A DNA stretch of 11,894 nucleotides from Methylophaga sp. (GCA_013139345.1 WTAY01000067.1:1-11894); one strand, 5' to 3'. Shown: positions 1 through 7,732, numbered from the stretch's first letter. Notes: generated from the letters alone by a model not told the origin. Made by a program: numbers and translations.

Positions 1-1709
1 GTTTTCTCAGTCACTTTCTTCACAACATCTAAGTAATAATCTTCACGGAATTCATCAATAACGTGTTTTACATCTTCTTCATCGACACCACTGCCTAACA
101 ATACTTCTTCTGTTAATCGTAGACTTGTTTCCAACGTTTCTGACACCGTCGTAGTTGCACCATGAGTAATCAAGTCTGCACAATGAAAACGATCTCGTGC
201 TCGTGCATGAATCGGCATATCAGCATAGTATTGTCGAACTTGAGTCACCAATCTACTCACTCTTTCAGGATCTTCAAGGGCAATGACTAACATTTTGGCA
301 TGGTCTGCCCCTGCAGACTGCAATACCTTAACTTGACTAGCATCACCAAAGAATACTGGGAACCCCTGAGCCCGAGCATTTTTTACTCGTTCCTGCTTCA
401 AGTCCAATGCAATATATGGCACACCTGCTGCACCTAATAAGGCACCAATCCGAGCTCCTACTCGCCCAAAACCAGCCAAAATGACATGCTCTTCAGAATC
501 ATCAATAAATTCTGCATATTGATCGTCTATCGTTAAGTCTGGCTTATAAAACTTCAACAACCATACATTCGCAAGTTTAACGACAAAAGGAGTTAAGACC
601 ATTGTGAGCGTAATGATTAAAATCATCATTTGACTTAATTTTACTTCCAACACGCCCGACACTGCAGCAAAACCCAACATCACAAAACCAAACTCGCCAC
701 TTTGTGATAATAAAACACCAGTTTGCAGAGCGATATCATGTCGTGCACCGCTCACTCTCGCCAAGCCATAGACAACTGAGGCCTTAATAATCATTAAGCC
801 TATAGCTAACAGAATAATGAGACCAAGCTGATCCCATAACAAACCAAAATCAATCCCCATACCGACCGTCATAAAGAAGAGACCAAGCAAAATCCCCCTG
901 AAGGGCAAAATATCAGCTTCAATTTGATGTCTAAAATGTGACTCTGCTAGCATAAGTCCAGCAAGAAAGGCACCTAATGCCATGGACAGACCTACAGATT
1001 CCATAATCCAAGCAACACCCAATACCAATAATAGAGCAACGGCAATAAATACTTCTGGATCTTGACTGGCCACAATCCGGCCCAATAGTGGGTTCAGTAA
1101 ATACCGTCCCGCCAGCAATAAAGCAATAATAACGCCGAAGGCATAGAGGTAATTAAACTCTGAAACAGCAGTATCGCCCCCAGCACTCCCAGCTAAGAAA
1201 GAAACCAAGGCCAATAAAGGAACAACAGCAAGATCTTGTAATAACAATATGGAAAAGGACATTCGCCCCATAACAGTAGAAATACCACCACGCTCAGCGA
1301 GTAACTTCAAACAAAATGCAGTGGAGGACAAAGCAAGACCAAAGCTGACAACAAGAGCTGCACTTGATGATAGGCCACTTGCAATGGCGATGACAAAAAG
1401 AATCGCTGCGGTAATTGATAATTGCCCTAACCCTAGGCCAACAACCATTTTCCACATTTGTAATAATTTATCGGGCTTGAGCTCTATTCCTAAAATGAAG
1501 AGCAGAAAGATAACGCCAAATTCACCTAAATGACGAATTTCATCCACTTCCGTAATAATGCCGAGCCCCCACGGACCAAGGACCACGCCAGCAGTTAAGT
1601 AGCCTAAAATGGCGCCTAAACGAATGGCATGAAAGAACGGCACAATGATCACTGTTGCCAGTAATAATGCCAAAATATCAAAAAGGTAGTGAGTGCCTGC
1701 TCCGCTCAT
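1..1709 (-). CDS. Kef-type CPA2 monovalent cation/proton antiporter with RCK (TrkA-N) domain, 3' end outside window
   Basis: I translated this open frame by hand from the ATG at 1709-1707. It runs 569 codons without a stop and leaves the window, so the C-terminus is missing. The first ~385 residues are a multi-pass Na+/H+-exchanger fold. They include LLLQDLAVVP (Q158, D159), a loop HQIEADILPF followed by RGILLGLFFMTVGMGIDF, and QSGEFGFV (336-343), all close to the equivalent stretches of E. coli KefB/KefC. A cytoplasmic RCK/TrkA-N Rossmann domain follows, with the nucleotide-binding motif GFGRVG at 413-418 and IHARARD further on. By family, it exchanges K+ (or Na+) for H+ across the inner membrane. 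Whether it is glutathione-gated like KefC cannot be told, and no KefF/KefG-type partner is visible. The start lies 16 bases after the hemY stop, so it is probably the last visible gene of the hem operon. The ribosome site is weak, which fits translational coupling. Confidence 0.93.
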   Translation of the reverse strand, partial: MSGAGTHYLFDILALLLATVIIVPFFHAIRLGAILGYLTAGVVLGPWGLGIITEVDEIRHLGEFGVIFLLFILGIELKPDKLLQMWKMVVGLGLGQLSITAAILFVIAIASGLSSSAALVVSFGLALSSTAFCLKLLAERGGISTVMGRMSFSILLLQDLAVVPLLALVSFLAGSAGGDTAVSEFNYLYAFGVIIALLLAGRYLLNPLLGRIVASQDPEVFIAVALLLVLGVAWIMESVGLSMALGAFLAGLMLAESHFRHQIEADILPFRGILLGLFFMTVGMGIDFGLLWDQLGLIILLAIGLMIIKASVVYGLARVSGARHDIALQTGVLLSQSGEFGFVMLGFAAVSGVLEVKLSQMMILIITLTMVLTPFVVKLANVWLLKFYKPDLTIDDQYAEFIDDSEEHVILAGFGRVGARIGALLGAAGVPYIALDLKQERVKNARAQGFPVFFGDASQVKVLQSAGADHAKMLVIALEDPERVSRLVTQVRQYYADMPIHARARDRFHCADLITHGATTTVSETLETSLRLTEEVLLGSGVDEEDVKHVIDEFREDYYLDVVKKVTEK

Positions 1710-1725
1710 ATCTGTTTATTAATCT

Positions 1726-2928
1726 CTATACTGGTAATTTTTCTTGTTCAAGCATCACTGCTAAACCTTGCTTATATATATCGGCAATTAATTCATCTTT
1801 GCCGTCCGATGCTAAGACTTCAGCTAAAACCTGATAGGTTTCGCCTCTTGGTCCACACTCAAGACTAGAACGTAGATAGTCTTCAGATTTCGCCCATAGC
1901 TTATTCGCTTTAGCTAAACGGCCCAGCGTTAAAAGTAGCCATGGATTATTACTACGATCTTTTAGCCATTTTTCGGCCGTTGCTAAACGCTTAAGCAAAT
2001 CATCACCGTGCAAGATAACACCATATTGATATGCGAGTGGATCACTCCACTGCTTATGCAGAAAACCTTCAATTAATGTCACGGCCTCTCTTTCTTCACC
2101 TTGTTGAATTAGCCCCGAAATATAAGGTCTGAGCAATATTTCTGTCTGACGTATTTTATTAGGTAGTTTCTGCCAAACCGATGCCATTAAAGTCCAATCT
2201 TGCTTAGCAATAGCCGCATGTAATTGGGCGGCAGATGCATCACTCGATAAAGCCTTCACATCTGAAGCAGGAAGTACGCGACGTTTGCGTAAGTCAGGTA
2301 GTACCTCTTGCACACTCTGCCATTGGTTCATATCTGAATATAACTGCTGTAATAACTGCAACACATATGGATGTTTCGGCGACACTTCACGTAAGTGCTG
2401 CAAGGTTGCTAAGGCCTGTTCTTTTTGGCCCGATTCTAATTGTAATTCAGCTTGAACCACACCTACGGCAACATCAGCACCATCTGTTGTTTCATGTGCC
2501 AAACGAAGGTAATTATCTCGACGCTCAGGTTCTTCTTGCTTTTGTGCTGCTCGTGCCGCCGCTAAATAATGTAATAAAGGTGTATCACTGTTTGATGCAT
2601 GACGAAGCAATAAACGTTCAGCCTCAGCCCAACGACCTTCTTCTAAAGTAATTAAACCTCGGGTCAGTGCTCGCCCTGCTCTTTTATGTCGCTGTGACTC
2701 ATTCCATGCAGCCAACTTTTGTGGTGCTTGTGTTAACAACACAGTACTTCTCAGAGCAATATAGCTCGCGACTAATAAGATTAAAAAGCCGACAGAAAAT
2801 ACAATGAGTGATGTTTCTAAACTCCAACCGCCATATTGCAACAGAACAAAACCTGGTTCAAAGTCTGCGATCCAAATCAATCCTGCTCCCAAGACAAGCG
2901 CCAGTGCAATAACAAGTAAGGATTTCAT
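1726..2928 (-). CDS. hemY: HemY, inner-membrane TPR protein of the haem operon
   Basis: This is a 400-residue protein, about the usual HemY length. Two hydrophobic segments lie near the N-terminus (about residues 3-21 and 39-59). Between them are DFEPGFVLLQYGGWSLETS and after them YIALRSTVLL, typical of the HemY_N domain. The rest is helical and TPR-like, with repeated LxxAxxWxxAExxL patterns. HemY sits in the inner membrane with a soluble TPR region and is tied genetically to late porphyrin or haem synthesis. It is not the protoporphyrinogen oxidase that carries the same name in Gram-positives. The start ATG overlaps the hemX stop by four bases (ATGA), and AAAGGA lies eight bases upstream, inside hemX. 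This indicates translational coupling. Identification rests on both sequence and position; the exact biochemical role is unsettled for the family. Confidence 0.93.
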   Translation of the reverse strand: MKSLLVIALALVLGAGLIWIADFEPGFVLLQYGGWSLETSLIVFSVGFLILLVASYIALRSTVLLTQAPQKLAAWNESQRHKRAGRALTRGLITLEEGRWAEAERLLLRHASNSDTPLLHYLAAARAAQKQEEPERRDNYLRLAHETTDGADVAVGVVQAELQLESGQKEQALATLQHLREVSPKHPYVLQLLQQLYSDMNQWQSVQEVLPDLRKRRVLPASDVKALSSDASAAQLHAAIAKQDWTLMASVWQKLPNKIRQTEILLRPYISGLIQQGEEREAVTLIEGFLHKQWSDPLAYQYGVILHGDDLLKRLATAEKWLKDRSNNPWLLLTLGRLAKANKLWAKSEDYLRSSLECGPRGETYQVLAEVLASDGKDELIADIYKQGLAVMLEQEKLPV

Positions 2929-3941
2929 CGTTCAAATCCTTTTATCCAGCTTAATGATTCTGAAATATCTGGCAAAATAACGGCTGTATTTGTTGACTGT
3001 AATTCCGCCACCAAAGCCAACATAGCATCGCGATCTTCACCCACAAAATACTGTTTCAACCATTGGCTTGCTGACGCTAAACTTGCTTCAAAAGAAGATG
3101 GTTGACCACTTAATAAAGCAAAGCGAGCTGTTTCTAATTTCAGTCTCAAATTTTGATATAAAAAATAACGTTGCTCAGGTGCAACTAACACAGCGGCAGC
3201 CCCCTCTTGCTGATGACGAATCACCACCAGCGATTTAACTTCTTGCCATGCTTGATCTAAGGCTCCCTGCCAATTATCAGATGTTAATGCTTCATCCGTA
3301 TCACCCTCGGTAAGCGGTGAACTCATTAATACCTGTAAATCATCAATATTATCCAAGGCACTTTGTAACTGTAATGCCATGCCATCCACATCGACATTAA
3401 CAACGGAAGATAAAGCCAATTGCTCATCTGCCAATAATGCACGCAAAGGGTGTAAACGATAATCAGATAAAGCCTCTATACGGCCATCAGCCATTTCAAG
3501 CGCCTCACGTGCACCGGCGACATCACTAGCCAACAACACTCGCTGGTTAGCGATATTAAGTAAATACTCAACTTCCGCCAATGCCCAATATTGCTCAACA
3601 TCACCACGTGTTATCTGTTGGCTATCACTCAAGTCTTTAATACTGTCAGCAAGTGAGATTTGTTGTGAATCTAGGCCTGATAGTTGTTTCTGAATACGCG
3701 AGTCAACATCACTCAGCGACTGTTCCAATGTTGCTGCATCAGGAATGCTTGTCATTGCCGCCGTCAAATTCTCATTAAATGACTGCTGCTGATTCCATAA
3801 CCAAAACGATCCAGCCTGCAAACATAATAAAATCAGCACTGCGGCCCAAACAAAACCTGACTTAGTTTTTGTTTCATTCGCTTCAACACTGATCACATCA
3901 GCATCCTGAATGACTTCCTGTTGTGTCGTTTTATTTTCCAT
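2925..3941 (-). CDS. hemX: HemX, membrane-anchored accessory protein of the haem operon
   Basis: This 338-residue protein has a charged cytoplasmic N-terminus and a single transmembrane segment at about residues 30-49 (FVWAAVLILLCLQAGSFWLW). A Gln/Ser/Asp-rich stretch of likely coiled coil follows (about 52-115), then a conserved HemX-type helical domain containing YWALAEVEYLLNIANQRVLL and LRLKLETARFALL. E. coli HemX is longer (about 393 residues); the difference seems to lie in the linker regions. It was once annotated as uroporphyrinogen-III C-methyltransferase, but nothing here looks like a SAM-dependent methyltransferase, so that name should not be carried over. It begins two bases after the hemD stop, with GGAA at a good distance inside the end of hemD, and it overlaps hemY by four bases. 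It probably acts with HemY at the inner membrane. Confidence 0.9.
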   Translation of the reverse strand: MENKTTQQEVIQDADVISVEANETKTKSGFVWAAVLILLCLQAGSFWLWNQQQSFNENLTAAMTSIPDAATLEQSLSDVDSRIQKQLSGLDSQQISLADSIKDLSDSQQITRGDVEQYWALAEVEYLLNIANQRVLLASDVAGAREALEMADGRIEALSDYRLHPLRALLADEQLALSSVVNVDVDGMALQLQSALDNIDDLQVLMSSPLTEGDTDEALTSDNWQGALDQAWQEVKSLVVIRHQQEGAAAVLVAPEQRYFLYQNLRLKLETARFALLSGQPSSFEASLASASQWLKQYFVGEDRDAMLALVAELQSTNTAVILPDISESLSWIKGFER

Positions 3942-3943
3942 TG

Positions 3944-4696
3944 TTATATTTCCAATTTAACCAATTGTTCTAATACAGCACCATCACTTACATCAGATGT
4001 CACAATAATATGTTGAAAGCCTACTGATCCTGCATACGTTTTAATTCTCTCACTCACTACAAGCATCGGCTTATCTAATACCGTTTTCAAGCCTTTTTGT
4101 AGCAATGTATTCAAATTCTTTACACCTTCTACACTTGTGCAAACAATGCACTCAGAGCTAAGAGCATCATCACATTGTTCTGCTGATGGTGTCGGTAATG
4201 CTCGCTCATAAACCTCAAGATAATGAACCGCAGCTCCTCTTTCCACTAGGGTATTTGCTAATAACTCTCGTCCACCCTTGCCACGTATTATCAATACATT
4301 CTTGCCAACCATATCATCAAATGCAGGCATAAGCAGTAAACCTTCACTACCAATGGATTGTTCAGGCTGAATATCCACTCGTAGCCCATGCTCTCGCATA
4401 CTCGCTGCCGATCCAGCCCCCACTGATACTAATTGTATCTGCTCAAGCAAGGGTTCACTTAAAGCACCAATGAAATGTACCACTGCATTTCGACTGACAA
4501 AAATAATCATATCGAGTTCAGCCAAAGAAAACGTCGGCCACTCTTTCATCGCTATTGGCACAATATCTATCACTGGAAACGGCATCGCTTGCCCACCAGA
4601 CTGAAGGATCATGTCACAGAGTTTTTGGGCTTGCTGTTCAGGTCGTGTGACTAATACTTTAAGCCCGTTTAATGATGCCTTAGCTACCATATACAT
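3944..4696 (-). CDS. hemD: Uroporphyrinogen-III synthase
   Basis: HemD cyclises hydroxymethylbilane to uroporphyrinogen III with inversion of ring D, the branch point to haem, sirohaem and cobalamin. The 250-residue length is normal. Visible family features are VLVTRPEQQAQ near the N-terminus (14-24), FVSRNAV (66-72), SVGAGSAASMREHGL (91-105) and VLIIRGKGGRELL (134-146), followed by the hydrophobic EVYER strand (161-165). These mark the two Rossmann-like lobes of the HemD fold. The gene overlaps the 3' end of hemC by 17 bases in another frame. Two in-frame ATG codons lie close together (4696 and 4690), neither with a clear Shine-Dalgarno. Because of the overlap, translation is likely coupled to hemC whichever is used. 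HemD is poorly conserved in general, so position directly after hemC adds much to the confidence. Confidence 0.93.
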   Translation of the reverse strand: MYMVAKASLNGLKVLVTRPEQQAQKLCDMILQSGGQAMPFPVIDIVPIAMKEWPTFSLAELDMIIFVSRNAVVHFIGALSEPLLEQIQLVSVGAGSAASMREHGLRVDIQPEQSIGSEGLLLMPAFDDMVGKNVLIIRGKGGRELLANTLVERGAAVHYLEVYERALPTPSAEQCDDALSSECIVCTSVEGVKNLNTLLQKGLKTVLDKPMLVVSERIKTYAGSVGFQHIIVTSDVSDGAVLEQLVKLEI

Positions 4697-5609
4697 CCGC
4701 TAAGATTTTATCCGCACCTTGAGACAATAAGTCTTCAGCCAAAGCAATGCCTAACGCTTCTGCATCTTCTGCTTTTCCGCTCACTTCCGCACGTAACATC
4801 TCACTACCATCAGGACGGCCCACCAAGCCTCGTAGCCAGATCTCACCATTCTCTAATAATGCATAACCCGCAATAGGGACTTGGCAACCACCTGCAAGAC
4901 GTTTATTCAGTGCGCGCTCAGCACTGACTGTGATCCATGTATCAGGACAACGTAATGGAGCAATTAACGCATTCACCTCATCATCATCAATGCGAGTTTC
5001 AATCCCTACCGCACCTTGACCAATCGCTGGCAAACTTTGTTCTGGCGTTAATGCACTACGAATACGCTCTTCAAAACCTAAACGCTTTAATCCTGCCGAA
5101 GCCAAAATAATGGCATCATAATCACCGGCATCAAGCTTAGCCAAACGTGTATTTACATTACCTCGAAGCGGTATCACATCTAAATCTGAGCGATCAGTAC
5201 GCAACTGACATTCGCGACGTAAGCTAGATGTACCTACTTTTGCACCCAGTGGTAAGTCTTCTAATGATTTGTAAGTATTCGATACAAACGCATCACGCGG
5301 GTCTTCACGCTGGCAAACAACCGGCAAATGCAAGCCTTCAGGAAACTCAACCGGAACATCTTTCATTGAGTGCACCGCAATATCAGCATCCCCCGCCAAC
5401 ATGCCTTGCTCCAGCTCTTTAACAAACAAACCTTTGCCACCCACTTTAGCCAAAGGTACATCAAGAATTTTATCGCCTTGCGTACTCATTTTCACCAACT
5501 CTACTTGCAAGTCAGGGTGCAACTTTATTAACTCATCACGTACAAATTCTGCCTGCCATAATGCTAAAGGGCTTTTGCGTGTTGCGATTTTTATAATTCT
5601 ATTTGTCAT
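4680..5609 (-). CDS. hemC: Hydroxymethylbilane synthase (porphobilinogen deaminase)
   Basis: HemC joins four porphobilinogen molecules into hydroxymethylbilane in the cytoplasm. The 309-residue protein matches the family from end to end. It begins with KIATRKSPLALWQAEFV and has the catalytic aspartate in HSMKDVP (D84). Substrate- and cofactor-binding arginines lie in GTSSLRR (R131, R132) and RGNVNTRL (R149, R155). The dipyrromethane cofactor cysteine lies in LAGGCQVP (C242). These positions coincide with E. coli numbering, and no key residue is missing. The ATG is preceded by GGA at a spacing of seven bases. It is the first gene of the minus-strand run hemC-hemD-hemX-hemY-antiporter and is divergent from argH. 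Its promoter must lie in or next to the palindromic element that begins only 25 bases upstream. Confidence 0.98.
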   Translation of the reverse strand: MTNRIIKIATRKSPLALWQAEFVRDELIKLHPDLQVELVKMSTQGDKILDVPLAKVGGKGLFVKELEQGMLAGDADIAVHSMKDVPVEFPEGLHLPVVCQREDPRDAFVSNTYKSLEDLPLGAKVGTSSLRRECQLRTDRSDLDVIPLRGNVNTRLAKLDAGDYDAIILASAGLKRLGFEERIRSALTPEQSLPAIGQGAVGIETRIDDDEVNALIAPLRCPDTWITVSAERALNKRLAGGCQVPIAGYALLENGEIWLRGLVGRPDGSEMLRAEVSGKAEDAEALGIALAEDLLSQGADKILADVYGS

Positions 5610-5634
5610 TTAATTGTCCATATTTATATATTGA

Positions 5635-5837
5635 CCACCGAGACACAGAGGAAAATATAATATTCTTATATATACTCAAATTACTTGAAGGTGCAGGCTT
5701 ACAACTCCCGTCATTCTCAAATGTTTTTATCGAGAATCTATTATCTTAATCAGATCCCAGCTAGAAGCATACTGGGATGACGGAGTAAAAAACCTACATC
5801 TTAAATTATTAGGGGTCTAAACTCGGTGTCCCTGTGG
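5635..5837. repeat. MITE-like nested imperfect inverted-repeat element
   Basis: The outer ends are an imperfect inverted repeat. CCACCGAGACACAGAGG at 5635-5651 matches the reverse complement of 5821-5837 (CCACAGGGACACCGAGT) at 13 of 17 positions. Further in, the left arm around 5675-5702 (CAAATTACTTGAAGGTGCAG) still resembles the reverse complement of about 5787-5815, with gaps. Next, ACTCCCGTCAT (5704-5714) pairs with ATGACGGAGT (5777-5786) apart from one bulged base. The core carries two further hairpins, ATTCTC/GAGAAT (5713-5718 with 5732-5737) and ATCCCAG/CTGGGAT (5754-5760 with 5772-5778). No coding capacity and no obvious target-site duplication are seen. The ends and the CCGTCAT...ATGACGG core look like repeats I recall scattered between genes in many proteobacteria, but I cannot name a family. 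Confidence 0.75.
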
Positions 5838-5899
5838 TTTTTCTTTCTATAATTAAGTCGAATTCTATCATTTCTTCCATGATTCCCGAATAAGCACGT

Positions 5900-5905
5900 T
5901 ATAAT
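5900..5905 (+). promoter_or_regulatory. Candidate -10 box for argH
   Basis: A perfect TATAAT lies 34 bases upstream of the argH ATG, which would give a leader of about 28 bases. The -35 side is poor: at spacings of 17-19 bases there are only CCATGA, TCCATG or TTCCAT. This is therefore a plausible but unproven sigma-70 promoter, possibly needing an activator. It lies outside the inverted-repeat element. Confidence 0.4.
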
Positions 5906-5939
5906 TCCTTTTTTATTTTTAAATTCCAAGACTTGAACT

Positions 5940-7328
5940 ATGGCCGCGCCTAAGAAAAAACTATCATCTGCTCGTCTCACCCAACCAACAAATGCGTTTG
6001 TTGAAGAGTTCACTGCATCCGTTCAGTTTGACCAACGTATGTACAATCAAGATATTCAAGGTTCAATTGCACACGCCACAATGCTTGCCAGTGTTGATGT
6101 TTTAACAAACGATGAACGCGATCAAATCATTGCCGGTTTAGAAACAATTCGCACTGAAATTGATAATGACGAATTTGAATGGTCGATTGCACAAGAAGAT
6201 GTGCATATGAATATCGAAGCACGATTAATCGCACTCATTGGTGACGTCGGTAAAAAGTTACACACAGGCCGGTCACGAAATGATCAAGTTGCAACCGATG
6301 TTCGCCTCTATTTGCGCGATATGATTGCCCCTATCAAGTCAGAATTACATCGCCTACAAGATGCGTTATTAATGGTTGCCGAACGTGAAGCCGACACAAT
6401 CCTGCCTGGTTTTACTCATTTACAAGTCGCTCAACCCATTACGTTTGGTCATCACATGATGGCATGGTATGAAATGTTAGTGCGCGATACTGAACGTTTA
6501 GAAGATTGTGCAAAACGTGTTAACTCATCACCACTTGGTGCCGCTGCATTAGCGGGAACAACCTTTCCTATCAACCGTGAAATGACAGCTGAGTTACTTG
6601 GTTTTGATCGTATCTGCTTAAACTCTCTGGATGCCGTGAGTGATCGTGACTTTGCCATCGAGTTCAACAGCTTTGCTTCTATTTTAATGATGCATTTATC
6701 ACGCTTTTCAGAAGAGCTTATTATCTGGTCATCAGCACAATTTAACTTTGTTGATTTGGGTGATTCATTCTGCACCGGCTCATCGATCATGCCGCAAAAG
6801 AAAAACCCAGATGTGCCAGAGTTGATTCGTGGTAAAACCAGCCGTGTTTACGGAAATATGTTCAACCTATTCACGTTGATGAAAAACCAGCCACTGGCTT
6901 ACAACAAAGATAATCAAGAAGATAAAGAACCATTATTCGACACGATCGACACATTATTAGGGTCGTTACGTGTTTATGCCGACATGATGGGTGCCATTAC
7001 AGTCAAACCCGAAAATATGCGTAACGCCGCTTTACGTGGATATGCAACCGCGACCGATTTAGCCGATTACTTAGTACGTAAAGGCGTTGCCTTCCGTGAT
7101 GCTCACGAAGTTGTTGGTTTATCTGTTGCCTATGGTATTAAACATAATCAAGACTTATCAGAAATGAGCCTAGAAACGCTACAAAGCTTTTCTGATCATA
7201 TTACTGATGATGTATTTGATGTTCTTACTCTTGAAGGTTCAGTAGCCGCACGTGATCACTTGGGTGGAACAGCACCTAATCAAGTTCGCTCTGCTATTCG
7301 TTATGCTAAATCTCAACGCAATGATTAA
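5940..7328 (+). CDS. argH: Argininosuccinate lyase
   Basis: ArgH splits argininosuccinate into arginine and fumarate, the last step of arginine synthesis. The 462-residue length is normal for the fumarase/aspartase superfamily. Key segments are present: EDVHMNIE (86-93), HTGRSRNDQVATD (108-120), GFTHLQVAQP with H160 (157-166), and the mobile signature loop TGSSIMPQKKNPD (279-291) with its catalytic serine (S281/S282). NKDNQEDKEPLFD follows. One oddity is clear: most ArgH proteins begin with a WGGRF motif just before the TxPTDAFVEEFTASV-type segment. Here the equivalent residues are SSARL (9-13), in an otherwise well-aligned N-terminus, and no other frame of the upstream DNA restores the motif. 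The start at 5940 has no strong Shine-Dalgarno, but no better in-frame start exists before conserved sequence begins. It is divergent from hemC and followed after 38 bases by a tautomerase gene. Confidence 0.97.
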   Translation: MAAPKKKLSSARLTQPTNAFVEEFTASVQFDQRMYNQDIQGSIAHATMLASVDVLTNDERDQIIAGLETIRTEIDNDEFEWSIAQEDVHMNIEARLIALIGDVGKKLHTGRSRNDQVATDVRLYLRDMIAPIKSELHRLQDALLMVAEREADTILPGFTHLQVAQPITFGHHMMAWYEMLVRDTERLEDCAKRVNSSPLGAAALAGTTFPINREMTAELLGFDRICLNSLDAVSDRDFAIEFNSFASILMMHLSRFSEELIIWSSAQFNFVDLGDSFCTGSSIMPQKKNPDVPELIRGKTSRVYGNMFNLFTLMKNQPLAYNKDNQEDKEPLFDTIDTLLGSLRVYADMMGAITVKPENMRNAALRGYATATDLADYLVRKGVAFRDAHEVVGLSVAYGIKHNQDLSEMSLETLQSFSDHITDDVFDVLTLEGSVAARDHLGGTAPNQVRSAIRYAKSQRND

Positions 7329-7366
7329 AACATAACCATTAATCAAACTATCATATAGGTCAGTCT

Positions 7367-7732
7367 ATGCCTTTAGTAACTATCTCTATCTTAAAAGGGA
7401 AATCGCCAGATTACATTGAAGCCGTTGCAGATGGTATTAACTCCGCTGTAATTAAAACAATGGGCTTTCCTGATGATGATCGATATCAGGTTATTCATGA
7501 AGTTGAGCCTAGCAGGCTTCAGTTTCAACAAAGAACTGGAGATAGAGTAATGATGCACCTTGTGATGCGTGCCGGACGCTCTAATAAATCAAAGCAAGCT
7601 TTTTACGCTAAAGTTGTTGAAAATCTTAAAGCAGATCCAGGAATTGAACCTAAAAATGTATTAATCACGATTACTGAGAATCATGATATCGACTGGTCTT
7701 TTGGTGACGGTGTCGCACAATTTGTTACTTAG
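7367..7732 (+). CDS. Tautomerase-superfamily protein (MSAD/Tautomerase_2-like)
   Basis: This is a 121-residue protein starting MPLVTISILKG. Removal of Met would expose Pro-1, the catalytic base of the 4-oxalocrotonate tautomerase superfamily. It is about twice the length of 4-OT and contains two beta-alpha-beta units. The second begins near VMMHLVMRAGRSNKSKQAFY (61-80). PDDDRYQVIHEV (35-46), GRS.KSKQAFY and the C-terminal DWSFG (109-113) resemble the malonate-semialdehyde-decarboxylase-like group of tautomerases. By family, the reaction would be keto-enol tautomerisation or decarboxylation of a small oxo-acid; the real substrate is unknown. A ribosome site AGG lies seven bases before the ATG. 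It follows argH by 38 bases with no terminator between, so co-transcription is likely, and the pair ends at the hairpin at 7759-7797. The link to arginine metabolism is positional only. Confidence 0.88.
   Translation: MPLVTISILKGKSPDYIEAVADGINSAVIKTMGFPDDDRYQVIHEVEPSRLQFQQRTGDRVMMHLVMRAGRSNKSKQAFYAKVVENLKADPGIEPKNVLITITENHDIDWSFGDGVAQFVT

Larger units (their letters stand above)
5610..5939. other. Divergent hemC/argH intergenic region
   Basis: This gap of about 330 bases has no credible gene. The left 25 bases are the hemC leader with its ribosome site. The middle 203 bases are the inverted-repeat element listed separately, and the right ~100 bases are AT-rich and contain a candidate argH promoter. 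Several -10-like AT-rich hexamers occur on the minus strand, but none is paired with a good -35, so I cannot assign a hemC promoter. A minus-strand open frame that enters here from within argH (5801-6013) is an antisense shadow. I see no riboswitch-like conserved block. Confidence 0.7.

Noticed and set aside
1249..1533. Plus-strand open frame inside the antiporter gene
   Set aside because: It is antisense to a well-conserved membrane region of the Kef-type gene and has no protein-like features or ribosome site.
2235..2651. Plus-strand open frame of 138 codons antisense to hemY
   Set aside because: Its composition is that of a mirrored coding strand (His/Leu/Val-rich), and hemY on the other strand is certain.
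2925..3941. Annotation of hemX as uroporphyrinogen-III C-methyltransferase
   Set aside because: The protein is a single-pass membrane protein with a coiled-coil region and shows no SAM-binding methyltransferase motifs; the name is a historical mis-annotation.
5881..5912. Possible ArgR box upstream of argH
   Set aside because: GAATAA and TTATAATTC around 5889-5907 give a short inverted repeat, but spacing and symmetry do not fit an 18-base ARG box, and no second copy is next to it.
5801..6013. Minus-strand open frame of 70 codons overlapping the argH start and the repeat element
   Set aside because: It is formed from antisense argH plus the end of the inverted repeat, with no recognisable domain and no conserved start context.
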